Shown: positions 16,670 through 25,605 of the stretch, one piece after another
How positions within the stretch are numbered: position 1 is the stretch's first letter
How the letters are laid out: each line of letters begins with the position of its first letter
Assembly: GCA_017391185.1 (NCBI GenBank)
Contig: JAFOZN010000198.1
Span: forward strand, 1-30,829
DNA: 30,829 bases
Origin: Alistipes sp.
GTDB taxonomy: Bacteria > Bacteroidota > Bacteroidia > Bacteroidales > Rikenellaceae
Direction: 5' to 3'
Notes under the pieces: generated by a model
Database searches by the model: none
Told to the model about the DNA's origin: nothing
The model's input: the letters and a program-made list of their open reading frames with translations, nothing else
Position numbers and translations under genes: made by a program

Positions 16670-17321
16670 CAGACTCTATATATTCGATCTGGACGGTACA
16701 CTCCTCAACACAATAGGCGATCTGGCTGAGGCGTGTGACCACGTCATGCGCACACACTCCCACCCTACACACTCCTACCAAGAGTATTGCTCTTTTGTGG
16801 GCAATGGCATCCGCCGTTTGGTGGAGCAGGCCCTGCCCACGGATTGTCGTGAGGCGGAGTATTTAGAGGAGTGCAAGCAGGAGTTTGTCACATATTATTC
16901 GGAGCATATTGATCTTAAGACTCTCCCCTACGAGGGGATAACAGCTATCTTAGAGGAGTTACAAAATAGCGGAGCCAAGATAGCCGTAGCATCCAACAAA
17001 TTCCACGAAGGGACAGTAAAACTCATCCGTAAATTCTTCCCTCAAATCTCGTTTGTTGCTCTTTATGGCAATATGGAGGGCATGCCTCTCAAACCCGATC
17101 CCGAACTTATCGAGATGATTATCCGCAAAGCGGGAGTAGATCACGCCCACACCACAATGATAGGCGACTCGGCGGTAGATATCAATACTTCGCACAATGC
17201 AGGCATCAGAGGTATCGCTGTAAGTTGGGGATTTCGCTCTCGCACAGAGTTGGAAGAGGCTCACCCCGACCATATAGTCGATACGGTGGAGCAACTTAGA
17301 GAGCTATTGATGGCAATATAA
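16659..17321 (+). CDS. HAD-superfamily hydrolase, phosphoglycolate phosphatase-like
   Basis: 220 aa from ATG 16659 (GTG 16653 is also possible), overlapping the nhaC end. All four HAD motifs are present: I DLDGTLLNT with nucleophile Asp10 and Asp12, II VASNK, III Lys in LKPDPE, IV GDSAVD. A helical cap lies between motifs I and II, as in Gph-type phosphatases. Probable phosphomonoesterase acting on small molecules such as 2-phosphoglycolate; the substrate cannot be read from sequence. Its last 18 nt overlap the convergent sigma-54 activator gene. Confidence 0.9.
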   Translation: MLSNRLYIFDLDGTLLNTIGDLAEACDHVMRTHSHPTHSYQEYCSFVGNGIRRLVEQALPTDCREAEYLEECKQEFVTYYSEHIDLKTLPYEGITAILEELQNSGAKIAVASNKFHEGTVKLIRKFFPQISFVALYGNMEGMPLKPDPELIEMIIRKAGVDHAHTTMIGDSAVDINTSHNAGIRGIAVSWGFRSRTELEEAHPDHIVDTVEQLRELLMAI

Positions 17322-18452
17322 CTCCACATCACGCTCCGAAATTACATCACCACTCAGGATCATCAATCGCTCCACCACATTACGCAACTCACGAATATTT
17401 CCACTCCAAGCCATTCCACACAGCTTCTGCATGGCTTGAGTGGCAATACGCTTAGGTTTTATGCCTTGCTGCGTAGCGATGTTTGCAATAAAACTTTCCA
17501 CCAATTCGGGAATATCAGATGCTCGATCCCTCAGTGGCGGAACTTTAATCAGAATCACGCTCAGACGATGGTAGAGATCCTCTCTAAAATTACCCTTCTC
17601 TATCTCGGCCTTGATATCTTTATTGGTGGCGGCTACAACCCTGACATCCACCACAACATCCTTATCACTACCCACTCGACTTATCTTACTCTCCTGTAAG
17701 GCTCGCAACACTTTGGCCTGAGCCGAGAGTGACATATCGCCAATCTCATCCATAAAGAGCGTACCTCCGTTGGCTTGTTCAAATTTGCCTTTGCGTTGTT
17801 TGATGGCCGAAGTAAAGGCTCCCTTCTCATGGCCGAACAACTCACTCTCGATGAGTTCCGAAGGGATAGCCGCACAATTCACCTCGACAAAAGGGGCATC
17901 CGCACGATGAGACTTTTCGTGTAACCAACGTGCAACCAACTCTTTGCCCGTACCGTTTTCGCCCGTAATCAAGACTCTGGCATCGGATGGTGCAACCTTG
18001 TCGATCAGATTTCTGACATGCTCTATCTCTGGCGAGGAGCCTATAATACGCTCCACATCGGAGGACTTGGCTCGTTTAGAGCGATGTGGTTGCGTTACCA
18101 CCAATTCCTTCTGCGACTCGGAATCTCGACTCTCGACAATACGGCGAAGAGAGGCCAACAGACGATTCATATCCACGGGCGCAGTGATATAATCCTCCGC
18201 ACCGCTACGTAGTGCAGCCACTGCCCCTTCGATGCTCCCTTGAGGTGTTATAATAATAAATGGTACTCCCAACGAAGCCACATCCTCCATATCACTGCCC
18301 GCTACCACCGCATCGTAGCCCTTGCGCATGCAGAAACTCTCGTTTATCTCACTACGCAGAGCCACCGTAGTAGCATATCCCTCAAACTCCAACCTCTCGC
18401 GTAGAGTATTTCGCATACTTTTTGATTGTTCCAGAATTAAAACTTTTGCCAT
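17304..18452 (-). CDS. Sigma-54-dependent activator with a degenerate receiver and no Fis DNA-binding domain
   Basis: 382 aa from ATG 18452; translation from the upstream TTG would cross the promoter. Residues 1-105 have a response-regulator fold but lack key residues. The acidic pair is E8/Q9, the phosphoacceptor position in YDAVVAGSDME is Gly52, and the conserved Lys is Ala91 (TAP instead of TKP); Thr69 is kept. The AAA+ domain (about 137-360) is intact: Walker A GENGTGKE (164-171), Walker B LFMDEIGD, FREDLYHRL with the Arg finger. The sigma-54 contact loop is GAFTSA (211-216) instead of GAFTGA. The protein ends 20 residues after GNIRELRNVVERL, leaving no room for the usual Fis helix-turn-helix. 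It may act without phosphorylation and without specific DNA binding. Confidence 0.92.
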   Translation of the reverse strand: MAKVLILEQSKSMRNTLRERLEFEGYATTVALRSEINESFCMRKGYDAVVAGSDMEDVASLGVPFIIITPQGSIEGAVAALRSGAEDYITAPVDMNRLLASLRRIVESRDSESQKELVVTQPHRSKRAKSSDVERIIGSSPEIEHVRNLIDKVAPSDARVLITGENGTGKELVARWLHEKSHRADAPFVEVNCAAIPSELIESELFGHEKGAFTSAIKQRKGKFEQANGGTLFMDEIGDMSLSAQAKVLRALQESKISRVGSDKDVVVDVRVVAATNKDIKAEIEKGNFREDLYHRLSVILIKVPPLRDRASDIPELVESFIANIATQQGIKPKRIATQAMQKLCGMAWSGNIRELRNVVERLMILSGDVISERDVELYCHQ

Positions 18453-18491
18453 ATTTTGATTTTTGAGATTTTTGCACTTACTTTGCAGAGT

Positions 18492-18521
18492 CAAAGATAG
18501 CCTCTTTATCGGTGATTCCAA
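18492..18521 (-). promoter_or_regulatory. Bacteroidota-type promoter for the sigma-54 activator gene
   Basis: On the minus strand: TTG at 18521-18519, 19-nt spacer, TATCTTTG at 18499-18492. The ATG is at 18452, so the leader is about 30 nt. Confidence 0.65.
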
Positions 18522-18664
18522 TCTTTACACCTTGAAGAGCCCGATTGCGCAGAGGCATCCATTTTGATCCTAAACGGTTCATTCTCCAAGACTAAAAATT
18601 ATCAGGCTACATCCTATTAAAACATGGCCTAAGTCCAAAAGAATCAACAACCGAAAATTTTTGT

Positions 18665-19396
18665 ATGAAAAAAAATTACAACAACACACGCCGTAAACTC
18701 TACCTGCCCGAGTATGGTCGTCATATTCATGAGATGGTAGATCAGCTTATGCTAATCGAGGATAGAGAGGAGCGTAACGCTCAAGCTCGCGCCGTAATCG
18801 CCGTAATGGGTAATCTGAATCCCCTATTGCGCGACCACATGGATTTCAACCATAAGCTATGGGATCATCTCTTCATTATGTCTGATTTCCAGTTAGATGT
18901 AGATTCTCCTTACGCCCGTCCTACACGTCATGATCTGGAGATGAAGCCTCGCCGTTTACAATACTCTCAGGAGCGCATCGCTTTTAAACACTACGGCAAA
19001 TATGTAGCGCACATGATCGAAAAATTACGTGATGAGGATGATCGAGAGTCGCTCAATACAGCCGTCAACTCACTTGTTCGCTATATGCGCTCGAAGAGCT
19101 TTGAATATAATCAGGAGCACCCCAACAACGAGGTGATAATAAAAGATATAAAATTATTGTCCAATGGTGGTATAGAGTTGGATGAAGAGGCTATAAATAA
19201 CCTCCGAAGTGACTATAAACAGCACCTTGCGCCACGTCCACAAAAGGGCGTTCAGCGACCTCAGCAGAAGCAAGTCTCGAAAAATAGTGCTCAGAAAAAT
19301 CAGCACAATAACAACAACCCTCAAAGGGGCCGAATGCAGAATGTTGTCCGCAAAAATAACAACGATAACTCAGTTAGACACAATTCACAAAAGTAA
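18665..19396 (+). CDS. DUF4290 family protein
   Basis: 243 aa, cytoplasmic (no signal peptide or membrane segment). Conserved N-terminal LYLPEYGRHIHEMVDQL and NLNPLLRDHMDFNHKLWDHLFIMSDF are typical of the Bacteroidota-specific DUF4290 family. The last 50 residues are low complexity, rich in Gln, Asn, Lys and Arg, which suggests a disordered, possibly nucleic-acid-binding tail. It is divergent from the sigma-54 activator. Function unknown. No good promoter match is seen directly upstream; AATTTTTG at 18656-18663 is weak. Confidence 0.9.
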   Translation: MKKNYNNTRRKLYLPEYGRHIHEMVDQLMLIEDREERNAQARAVIAVMGNLNPLLRDHMDFNHKLWDHLFIMSDFQLDVDSPYARPTRHDLEMKPRRLQYSQERIAFKHYGKYVAHMIEKLRDEDDRESLNTAVNSLVRYMRSKSFEYNQEHPNNEVIIKDIKLLSNGGIELDEEAINNLRSDYKQHLAPRPQKGVQRPQQKQVSKNSAQKNQHNNNNPQRGRMQNVVRKNNNDNSVRHNSQK

Positions 19397-19397
19397 A

Positions 19398-19430
19398 TTT
19401 GCGTTTTTCAAGAAAAAGTTGTTATATTTG
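19398..19430 (+). promoter_or_regulatory. Bacteroidota-type promoter for the lipoprotein-lpxH-thyA-folA genes
   Basis: TTTG at 19398-19401, a 21-nt spacer, TATATTTG at 19423-19430. Transcription would begin about 19437, which makes the ATG at 19439 nearly leaderless and favours the ATG at 19457. Confidence 0.65.
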
Positions 19431-19456
19431 TATTCTATATGAAACACACCAAAAGA

Positions 19457-20584
19457 ATGAAGAAAATATTTTTTGTAGCAACAGTGCTTCTTATGGCACT
19501 CAGTTCATGCCAATCTTCTAAAGTAAAAATCTTAGGTCGATTTGTCGGCTCAGATGCGAATATGGTATATTTGGAGCGTAACACCACCTTGGAGCAGGCT
19601 ATCATCGACTCGGTGAAGATTGCTGAGGATGGCAGTTTTACTCTTAAAATCAGCGATGCTCCATCGACACCTACCCTCTACAACGTGATCTACAACAACG
19701 AGCGTATCCCTCTCTTGGTACAGGGCGGCGATAAGATTAATGTACAGTCGGCAGGTAGCGTTTTGCGTAATTGCGAGGTGAGTGGCTCATTGGAGTCGGA
19801 GCTTTTGCATAAGTTCAACAAGGAGTATATCAGCGGTGTAGCGCAACTCAACCAGATTATCTCAAAATATACCGATGATTTGAGCGAGGAGCAGACTAAG
19901 GCTGTATCGAAAGAGTACACCGATTTGTATCGTAAGATCAAGCGTAACCAGTTGCGTTTCATCATCGAGAATAAGGATCGTATCGCAGCTATCTATGCTC
20001 TCTATCAGCGTATTCCAAACGATGCTAACCTCTTTAACGGTGATAGCGATGTAATCTACTATCGCACAGTGGCTGAGGCCATCGAGCAGACATATCCAGA
20101 GAGCCCTTATCTACCTATTTTGCGTACTCAGATTGCCAGAATGGATGCTCAGTTGAATCTGCTCTCAAACATCAAGGAGACAAGTTTCCCTGAGATTAAG
20201 ATGGCCGATATGTATGGTAACCAGAAGAGCCTTGCGGCTTTGGAGGGCAATGTGATTTTGCTTCATTTCTGGTCTGTAGCAATCGGTAATGGTAATGCTA
20301 TCAACGCCGATTTGAAGGAGATCTATGCTAAGTATCATGAGCAGGGCTTTGAGATTTATCAGGTAGGCATCGACACCTCTAAGGCAGCGTGGATCAACGC
20401 CGTGCAGGAGCAGCAGTTGCCTTGGATCTCTGTAAGCGACTTGCAGGGACAGGCTTCTTCATCTTTGAAATCTTACAATATCACCAAGCTCCCAGCCAAT
20501 TACCTTATCGACCGTAAGGGTAATATCGTAGCTAAGGATCTTACAGGTGAGAAGCTCGAAGCCGAGATTAAAAAACATATTTAA
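19457..20584 (+). CDS. Lipoprotein with DUF4369-like and thioredoxin-like (TlpA/AhpC) domains, no CxxC
   Basis: 375 aa from ATG 19457 (19439 is an alternative giving six more residues). MKKIFFVATVLLMALSSC is a lipoprotein signal with Cys18 as the lipidation site. Residues about 22-115 fit the DUF4369 domain (VYLERNTTLEQAIIDSVKI). A helical linker follows. Residues about 245-375 fit a thioredoxin-like fold (VILLHFWSVAIGN, then LPANYLIDRKGNIV with the cis-Pro). The CxxC site that should follow HFW is replaced by SVAIGNGN near residue 270, so ordinary disulfide exchange is unlikely. Bacteroidota have many such TlpA-like lipoproteins. It lies 12 nt before lpxH. Role unknown. Confidence 0.9.
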   Translation: MKKIFFVATVLLMALSSCQSSKVKILGRFVGSDANMVYLERNTTLEQAIIDSVKIAEDGSFTLKISDAPSTPTLYNVIYNNERIPLLVQGGDKINVQSAGSVLRNCEVSGSLESELLHKFNKEYISGVAQLNQIISKYTDDLSEEQTKAVSKEYTDLYRKIKRNQLRFIIENKDRIAAIYALYQRIPNDANLFNGDSDVIYYRTVAEAIEQTYPESPYLPILRTQIARMDAQLNLLSNIKETSFPEIKMADMYGNQKSLAALEGNVILLHFWSVAIGNGNAINADLKEIYAKYHEQGFEIYQVGIDTSKAAWINAVQEQQLPWISVSDLQGQASSSLKSYNITKLPANYLIDRKGNIVAKDLTGEKLEAEIKKHI

Positions 20585-20596
20585 ACCCTTTTAGGA

Positions 20597-21334
20597 ATGT
20601 ACTATTTCGCCTCAGACGTTCATCTCGGTGCGGGTGGTGAGCAGTGGACTCGTCACACTGAGCAACGTTTTGTGAGGTGGTTAGATATGGCCGCCAGCGA
20701 TGCTGACGGCATTTTTTTGTTGGGTGATATCTTCGATTTCTGGTGGGAGTATCGCAAAGTTGTCCCTAAGGGTTTTGTGCGTACATTCGGCAAATTGGCC
20801 GAGCTGACTGATCGAGGAGTCAAGATATATCTGATTACAGGCAACCACGATATGTGGGCCAAGGATTACCTCAAACAAGAGTGCGGTGTAGAGGTATTTT
20901 TCACTCCTCAGCAGATTAAGCTAAGTGGCAAGAATCTATTCTTGGCTCATGGTGACAATATGAATGTAGGCAACAAACCTATGCTCAAATTGATGAACAC
21001 AGGCTTCCGTAGCCCAATGCTCCGCACACTATTTTCGTGGCTCATACACCCCGACATCGCCATGTCATTTGGTCAGTGGTGGAGTGGCAAATCTCGCAAA
21101 TCTCACTCAGGAGGTTATCTTTGTGTGGAGTCGCTCGGCTTCTTGATCGAGTACGCCAAAGGCTATCAAAAAAGAAACCCTCAGACAGATTATATCATCT
21201 TCGGACACATGCACTTTGCCCACGACTATGAGAAGGATGGACTCAGAGTCTGTTTCCTGAGCAATTGGGATGACAAGGTGGAGTATGCGGTATTGGATAA
21301 TGAGGGGAAGCTATCACTTAAAACTTTTGAATAA
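20597..21334 (+). CDS. lpxH: UDP-2,3-diacylglucosamine pyrophosphatase, LpxH-like
   Basis: 245 aa calcineurin-like metallophosphoesterase. All metal-binding motifs are present: SDVHLG (6-11), [24 protein letters not shown] and FGHMHFAHD. The size and DFWWEY motif fit LpxH, which cleaves UDP-2,3-diacylglucosamine to lipid X in lipid A synthesis at the inner membrane surface. The stop codon shares one base with the thyA start (TAATG), so the genes are translationally coupled. Confidence 0.9.
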   Translation: MYYFASDVHLGAGGEQWTRHTEQRFVRWLDMAASDADGIFLLGDIFDFWWEYRKVVPKGFVRTFGKLAELTDRGVKIYLITGNHDMWAKDYLKQECGVEVFFTPQQIKLSGKNLFLAHGDNMNVGNKPMLKLMNTGFRSPMLRTLFSWLIHPDIAMSFGQWWSGKSRKSHSGGYLCVESLGFLIEYAKGYQKRNPQTDYIIFGHMHFAHDYEKDGLRVCFLSNWDDKVEYAVLDNEGKLSLKTFE

Positions 21335-22233
21335 TGAAACAATATCTCGATCTACTCAAACGTATCACTTCGGAGGGTATAGTAAAGAGTGATCGCACAG
21401 GTACGGGAACACGTAGCGTTTTCGGTCATCAGATGCGATTCAATCTTCAGGATGGATTCCCGCTTCTCACCACAAAAAAGGTATTTTTGAAGGGCGTAAT
21501 CCACGAATTGTTGTGGTTCTTGGCAGGCGACACCAATATCAAATACTTGGTTGATAATGGAGTACATATCTGGGATAATGATGCCTATCGTTATTATAAT
21601 GAACTTTGTGTGCGTCATGGCGTTCTGCCCGTAACGATGGAGGCATTTTTGGAGGCTGCTCAGAATAGAGTTCCTTCGCCTATCGAGGGGTACACATTTG
21701 GTGATTTGAACCATGTATATGGCTATCAGTGGCGTAGCTGGCCATGCGCAGAGAAGGGTTCTATCGACCAGATTCGTCAGGTTATAGAGACCATCAAGCA
21801 CAACCCCGACTCACGCCGTATGATTGTCTCGGCATGGAATGTGGCAGAGATCGAGGATATGGCACTTCCGCCATGTCATGTACTGTTCCAATTCTATGTA
21901 GCAGATGGTAAGCTCTCATGTATGCTCTACCAACGTAGTGCCGATACATTCTTGGGTGTACCGTTCAATATCGCTTCATACGCTCTACTTACGATGATGA
22001 TTGCACAGGAGTGTGGTTTGGAGGCAGGCGAGTTTGTCCACACACTGGGCGATACTCATCTCTACCTCAACCACATGGAGCAGGTGGCAGAGCAACTCTC
22101 ACGCGAGCCTCGTGCGTTGCCTAAGATGAGGCTCAATCCAGAGGTTAAATCGGTATTTGATTTTAGATATGAGGATTTCACCCTTGAGGGATATGACCCA
22201 TACCCTACTATCAAGGCTCCGATGTCATTCTAA
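21334..22233 (+). CDS. thyA: Thymidylate synthase
   Basis: 299 aa. Makes dTMP from dUMP with methylenetetrahydrofolate. It has [16 protein letters not shown] (phosphate-binding Arg), GYQWRSWP, the active-site Cys181 in [10 protein letters not shown], and [20 protein letters not shown]. It is about 35 residues longer than the E. coli enzyme because of an insertion near residues 85-125, an insertion seen in other ThyA proteins too. Start overlaps the lpxH stop by one base. The partner enzyme, dihydrofolate reductase, follows 22 nt downstream. Confidence 0.98.
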   Translation: MKQYLDLLKRITSEGIVKSDRTGTGTRSVFGHQMRFNLQDGFPLLTTKKVFLKGVIHELLWFLAGDTNIKYLVDNGVHIWDNDAYRYYNELCVRHGVLPVTMEAFLEAAQNRVPSPIEGYTFGDLNHVYGYQWRSWPCAEKGSIDQIRQVIETIKHNPDSRRMIVSAWNVAEIEDMALPPCHVLFQFYVADGKLSCMLYQRSADTFLGVPFNIASYALLTMMIAQECGLEAGEFVHTLGDTHLYLNHMEQVAEQLSREPRALPKMRLNPEVKSVFDFRYEDFTLEGYDPYPTIKAPMSF

Positions 22234-22255
22234 ATAACTATAAACCCCTACCACT

Positions 22256-22735
22256 ATGGTCAGCATAATCGTAGCAGTCGCTCAAAACGGTGTCATCGGA
22301 GATAAAAATGCCCTTTTGTGGCATATTTCGGAGGATATGCGTTTTTTCAGACGTACCACTTCGGGGCATCCTGTCATCATGGGACGTAAGACCTATGACT
22401 CATTGGGACGCCCACTTCCTAATCGTACCAATGTGGTAATCAGCCGCACGACAAAAGAGATCGAGGGCTGTACTGTGGTGGGATCATTGGAGGAGGCTAT
22501 TGCCCTCTTCCCCAAAGAGGAGGAGATCTTTATCACCGGCGGAGCACAGATCTATGCTTTGGCTTTGGAGGTGGCAGATAGACTCTACCTCACACGCGTA
22601 TTTCACTCTTACGAGGGAGATACCTCATTCCCTGAGTGGAATCAAGAGGAGTGGAAGCTCACCTCTGAGGATGCATACCCATGTGGCGAGAAATTCCCAT
22701 ATCCATTTTCATTCGAGACCTACGAAAGAAGATAA
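22256..22735 (+). CDS. folA: Dihydrofolate reductase
   Basis: 159 aa, standard chromosomal length. Regenerates tetrahydrofolate from the dihydrofolate made by ThyA. Motifs: NGVIGDKNALLWHISEDMRFF with the catalytic Asp27, HPVIMGRKTYDSLGRPLPNRTNVVISR, and the NADPH loop ITGGAQIYALAL. The start ATG lies 22 nt after thyA, so the two act in one transcription unit. Confidence 0.98.
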   Translation: MVSIIVAVAQNGVIGDKNALLWHISEDMRFFRRTTSGHPVIMGRKTYDSLGRPLPNRTNVVISRTTKEIEGCTVVGSLEEAIALFPKEEEIFITGGAQIYALALEVADRLYLTRVFHSYEGDTSFPEWNQEEWKLTSEDAYPCGEKFPYPFSFETYERR

Positions 22736-22768
22736 TTGATTTCTAACCTACCTTAAAATATCATAATT

Positions 22769-24802
22769 ATGAGAGCCAAACTCCTGATGACTTTGTTGGC
22801 AGTATTTTGCATTACTATATGTCCTGCCAAGAAACCCCAGCGTGCCGATGTAGTATTCAATCGTGCGCCTCTTATCGAAGTTCCATACGCACAACTTCCT
22901 CTCGGAGATATCAAACCTCAGGGTTGGCTACGCCATCAGATGCAGACTATGCTCGATGGCATGACAGGCAATCTGGACGAGGTCTATGAGTTTGTCGTAG
23001 GAGACAACAACGCATGGTTAGGTGGCCAGGGTGACGCTTGGGAGCGAGGCCCATATTGGATAGATGGAGCTTTGCCAATGGCCTACATCATGGAGAACAA
23101 GGAGCTTAAAGCTAAGGCCTTGAAGTGGGTGGAAGCTATACTTAACTCTCAGAAAGAGAACGGATACTTTGGCCCCGACACCGACCGCCCACACATCGCT
23201 GGCATGCAACGTAACAACGCAGCAGATTGGTGGCCAAGAATGGTTGCGCTCAAGATTCTGCAACAATACTATATGGCTACAGCAGACCAGCGTGTCATAG
23301 ATTTCATGAGCCGATATTTCGACTACCAGCTAAAGATGTTGCCCACTACCCCACTCGGCAAATGGACCTTCTGGGCTACCGAGCGTGCGGGAGATAACCT
23401 CTTGATAGTACATTGGTTATATAATATCACTGGAGATGAAAAACTGCTCCAATTGGGAGAGATCCTACACAAGCAATCTGCCGACTGGACAGCACGTTTT
23501 ACTACGGATAACCACCTTTTCCGTCAAAATAGTATCCACTGCGTAAATCTTGCTCAGGGCTTCAAAGAGCCTGTGATCTATTATCAGCAGTCAGGTGAGG
23601 AGAAATATCTCAATGCCCCACAAGAGGCTCTCAGACGCATACGCCATACTATAGGCTTCCCGACAGGTCTGTGGGCAGGTGATGAGTACCTGCACTTTGG
23701 TGATCCGACACGTGGCTCGGAGTTGTGTACTGCCATAGAGATGATGTACTCTTTGGAGGAGATGTACCGTATCACGGGCGACAACACATACGCCGATCTT
23801 TTGGAGCGCGTGACATACAACGCACTCCCAACTCAGATTACAGACCAAGGCGATGCAAGACAATACTATCAGCAGATAAATCAGGTAGAGGTGACACGCA
23901 AGCCTCGTAACTTCTCTACCCCACACGAGGATACCGATATACTCTTCGGTGAGCTTACTGGATACCCATGTTGTACTTGTAACCTACATCAAGGGTGGCC
24001 TAAATTTGTACAAAACCTATGGCTCAAGACCAAGGAGGGTGGTTTAGCTGCTATGGTATATGCACCTTCTACGCTCTCTACAAGAATCGCTGACGATATA
24101 GAGGTCTCTATCGAGGAGCAGACCTCATATCCATTCGAGGAGCAGATCTCATTCAACATCTCATTTCCCGACAAGAAACACCGCTCGGCTGAATTCCCAT
24201 TTGAGTTACGCATACCAGAGTGGAGTGAGGGTTATACTCTCACCTTAAATGGCGCAGAGATTAAGGCCGAGAGCTTGCGCAAAGGCACAATCCGCATCAA
24301 TCGCACATGGGCCGATGGTGATAAACTTACACTCTCGCTCAATGCTCAGGTACGCCAATCTCGTTGGTGGGATAGCGCAGCGGTTATCGAGCGCGGACCA
24401 TTGCTCTACGCCCTGAGAATGGAGGAGAAGTGGGAGAAACATATCTGTCAAGGTGATGATATCAAGGAGTTGGGAAAATACTACTATGAGGTTACCTCTC
24501 CAACTGAGTGGAATGTAGCTCTACGCCGAGCAGATCTTAGTGCAGATAAACTCCAGAGCAGTTTTAAGGTAGAACGCAACTCTCAAACGAGCGACAACCC
24601 ATGGTCTTTGGAGAGTGCACCGATATTGATTCATGCCAAGGCTCTCAAACTCCCTGCGTGGGGTATGTCATACAACTCGGCAGCAGACTTCACATTCTAC
24701 AACCAGCAACCCGCTAAGGGCGAGGTGGGAGAAGAGGTCGATATCACTCTCATCCCTTACGGATGTACCACTCTGCGTATAGCGGAATTCCCTGTAAGAT
24801 AG
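22769..24802 (+). CDS. Secreted GH127-type glycosidase (beta-L-arabinofuranosidase-like)
   Basis: 677 aa with a signal peptide (about 1-20, MRAKLLMTLLAVFCITICPA). The body is an (alpha/alpha)6 barrel of the DUF1680 group followed by beta domains. Zinc/catalytic residues typical of GH127 are visible: Glu318 and Cys320 in SELC, and Cys401/Cys402 in GYPCCTCN. In the characterised bifidobacterial enzyme, one of the equivalent adjacent cysteines is the nucleophile. It probably removes beta-L-arabinofuranose or a related sugar from plant glycans, but related families (GH137, GH142, GH146) share the fold. It follows folA by 33 nt with no terminator seen between. No SusCD pair or other PUL genes are adjacent. 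Confidence 0.85.
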   Translation: MRAKLLMTLLAVFCITICPAKKPQRADVVFNRAPLIEVPYAQLPLGDIKPQGWLRHQMQTMLDGMTGNLDEVYEFVVGDNNAWLGGQGDAWERGPYWIDGALPMAYIMENKELKAKALKWVEAILNSQKENGYFGPDTDRPHIAGMQRNNAADWWPRMVALKILQQYYMATADQRVIDFMSRYFDYQLKMLPTTPLGKWTFWATERAGDNLLIVHWLYNITGDEKLLQLGEILHKQSADWTARFTTDNHLFRQNSIHCVNLAQGFKEPVIYYQQSGEEKYLNAPQEALRRIRHTIGFPTGLWAGDEYLHFGDPTRGSELCTAIEMMYSLEEMYRITGDNTYADLLERVTYNALPTQITDQGDARQYYQQINQVEVTRKPRNFSTPHEDTDILFGELTGYPCCTCNLHQGWPKFVQNLWLKTKEGGLAAMVYAPSTLSTRIADDIEVSIEEQTSYPFEEQISFNISFPDKKHRSAEFPFELRIPEWSEGYTLTLNGAEIKAESLRKGTIRINRTWADGDKLTLSLNAQVRQSRWWDSAAVIERGPLLYALRMEEKWEKHICQGDDIKELGKYYYEVTSPTEWNVALRRADLSADKLQSSFKVERNSQTSDNPWSLESAPILIHAKALKLPAWGMSYNSAADFTFYNQQPAKGEVGEEVDITLIPYGCTTLRIAEFPVR

Positions 24803-24856
24803 ACTCAAAGCGAGAGACTAAAATAGGTATTTATACTACCCGTTATGACAATAAGT

Positions 24857-24896
24857 TAGGGTAACTTTGCCATCAAAAGCAAAGTTACCTATTTTT
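24857..24896 (+). terminator. Inverted repeat: terminator of the GH127 gene and/or operator of the hdr-like operon
   Basis: GGTAACTTTGC (24860-24870) is perfectly repeated in inverted form as GCAAAGTTACC (24879-24889), with the loop CATCAAAA. Two more base pairs form outside a bulged G. TATTTTTAT follows, right before the ATG at 24897. It can act as an intrinsic terminator, but the left arm also contains the candidate -7 element of the next operon. Confidence 0.75.
24862..24869 (+). promoter_or_regulatory. Candidate -7 element of the hdr-like operon
   Basis: TAACTTTG matches TAnnTTTG and lies 27 nt before the ATG at 24897. The -33 region is not a clear match. It sits inside the left arm of the inverted repeat, so a protein or RNA structure at the repeat could control initiation. 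Confidence 0.5.
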
Positions 24897-25592
24897 ATGT
24901 CTAAATATTTCGATATGCTGATGGAGGATGTCCGTATGAAAGAGGGACTCTCGGCGTGTATGAACTGTGGTGTTTGTACAGCTGTATGTCCTGCTGCGGC
25001 ATTCTATAACTATGATCCTCGACAGATTGTGAGCATTGTCCAGACTCGTGACGATGAAGCCATCGAGGAGCTCTTAAAGAGTGAGGAGATTTGGTATTGT
25101 GGCGAGTGTATGTCTTGCCGACCACGTTGTCCAAGAGGTAATACTCCAGGGTATGTGATTCAGGCTCTGCGTACTTTGTCGCAGAAGTTGGGTTACTTCG
25201 TAGAGAGCGAGAAGGGACGCCAGCAGTTGGCACTCAAGCGTACCGTAGGAGATAACATCTTGCGTACAGGCTATTGCCTTGTCCCTACGGCCATCAAACC
25301 AGAACTTCACCCTGAGCAAGGTACTGTATGGCGTTGGATTTTCGACCATGATCAGGAGATATATCCACAATACTCCGAGGCCTACAACAAATCGGGCTCA
25401 GGAGCCTTGCGCCGTACCAGTGATGAGACGTTGGAGGAGCTGCGCCGAATCTTCGACATTACAGGCGGAACTGAGATGTTCGATTCTATCGAGCGATTCT
25501 CAGACCAAAAGGCCAAGCAGATGGGCTATGAGGGTGCAGATGAGGAGTATTTTTTGGATGTTTACACCAGAAACTCCAACGAACATTATTAA
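24897..25592 (+). CDS. HdrC-like iron-sulfur protein (first copy)
   Basis: 231 aa from ATG 24897; the in-frame TTG at 24867 falls within the -7 element. Two [4Fe-4S] motifs: Cys21, 24, 27, 31 (CMNCGVCTAVCP) and Cys68, 71, 74, 78 (CGECMSCRPRCP), as in heterodisulfide reductase subunit C and QmoC-like electron carriers. The remaining 140 residues (from about 90) are an extra helical region not found in short HdrC proteins. No membrane segment, so cytoplasmic. First of five close genes; the next starts 13 nt later. It probably passes electrons between the HdrA-like and HdrB-like subunits. Confidence 0.9.
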   Translation: MSKYFDMLMEDVRMKEGLSACMNCGVCTAVCPAAAFYNYDPRQIVSIVQTRDDEAIEELLKSEEIWYCGECMSCRPRCPRGNTPGYVIQALRTLSQKLGYFVESEKGRQQLALKRTVGDNILRTGYCLVPTAIKPELHPEQGTVWRWIFDHDQEIYPQYSEAYNKSGSGALRRTSDETLEELRRIFDITGGTEMFDSIERFSDQKAKQMGYEGADEEYFLDVYTRNSNEHY

Positions 25593-25605
25593 ACTTTAGA
25601 GAGAA

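Noticed and set aside
21334..22233. Insertion of about 35 residues in thymidylate synthase relative to E. coli
   Set aside because: Longer ThyA proteins with an insertion in this region are well known, so it is not unusual.
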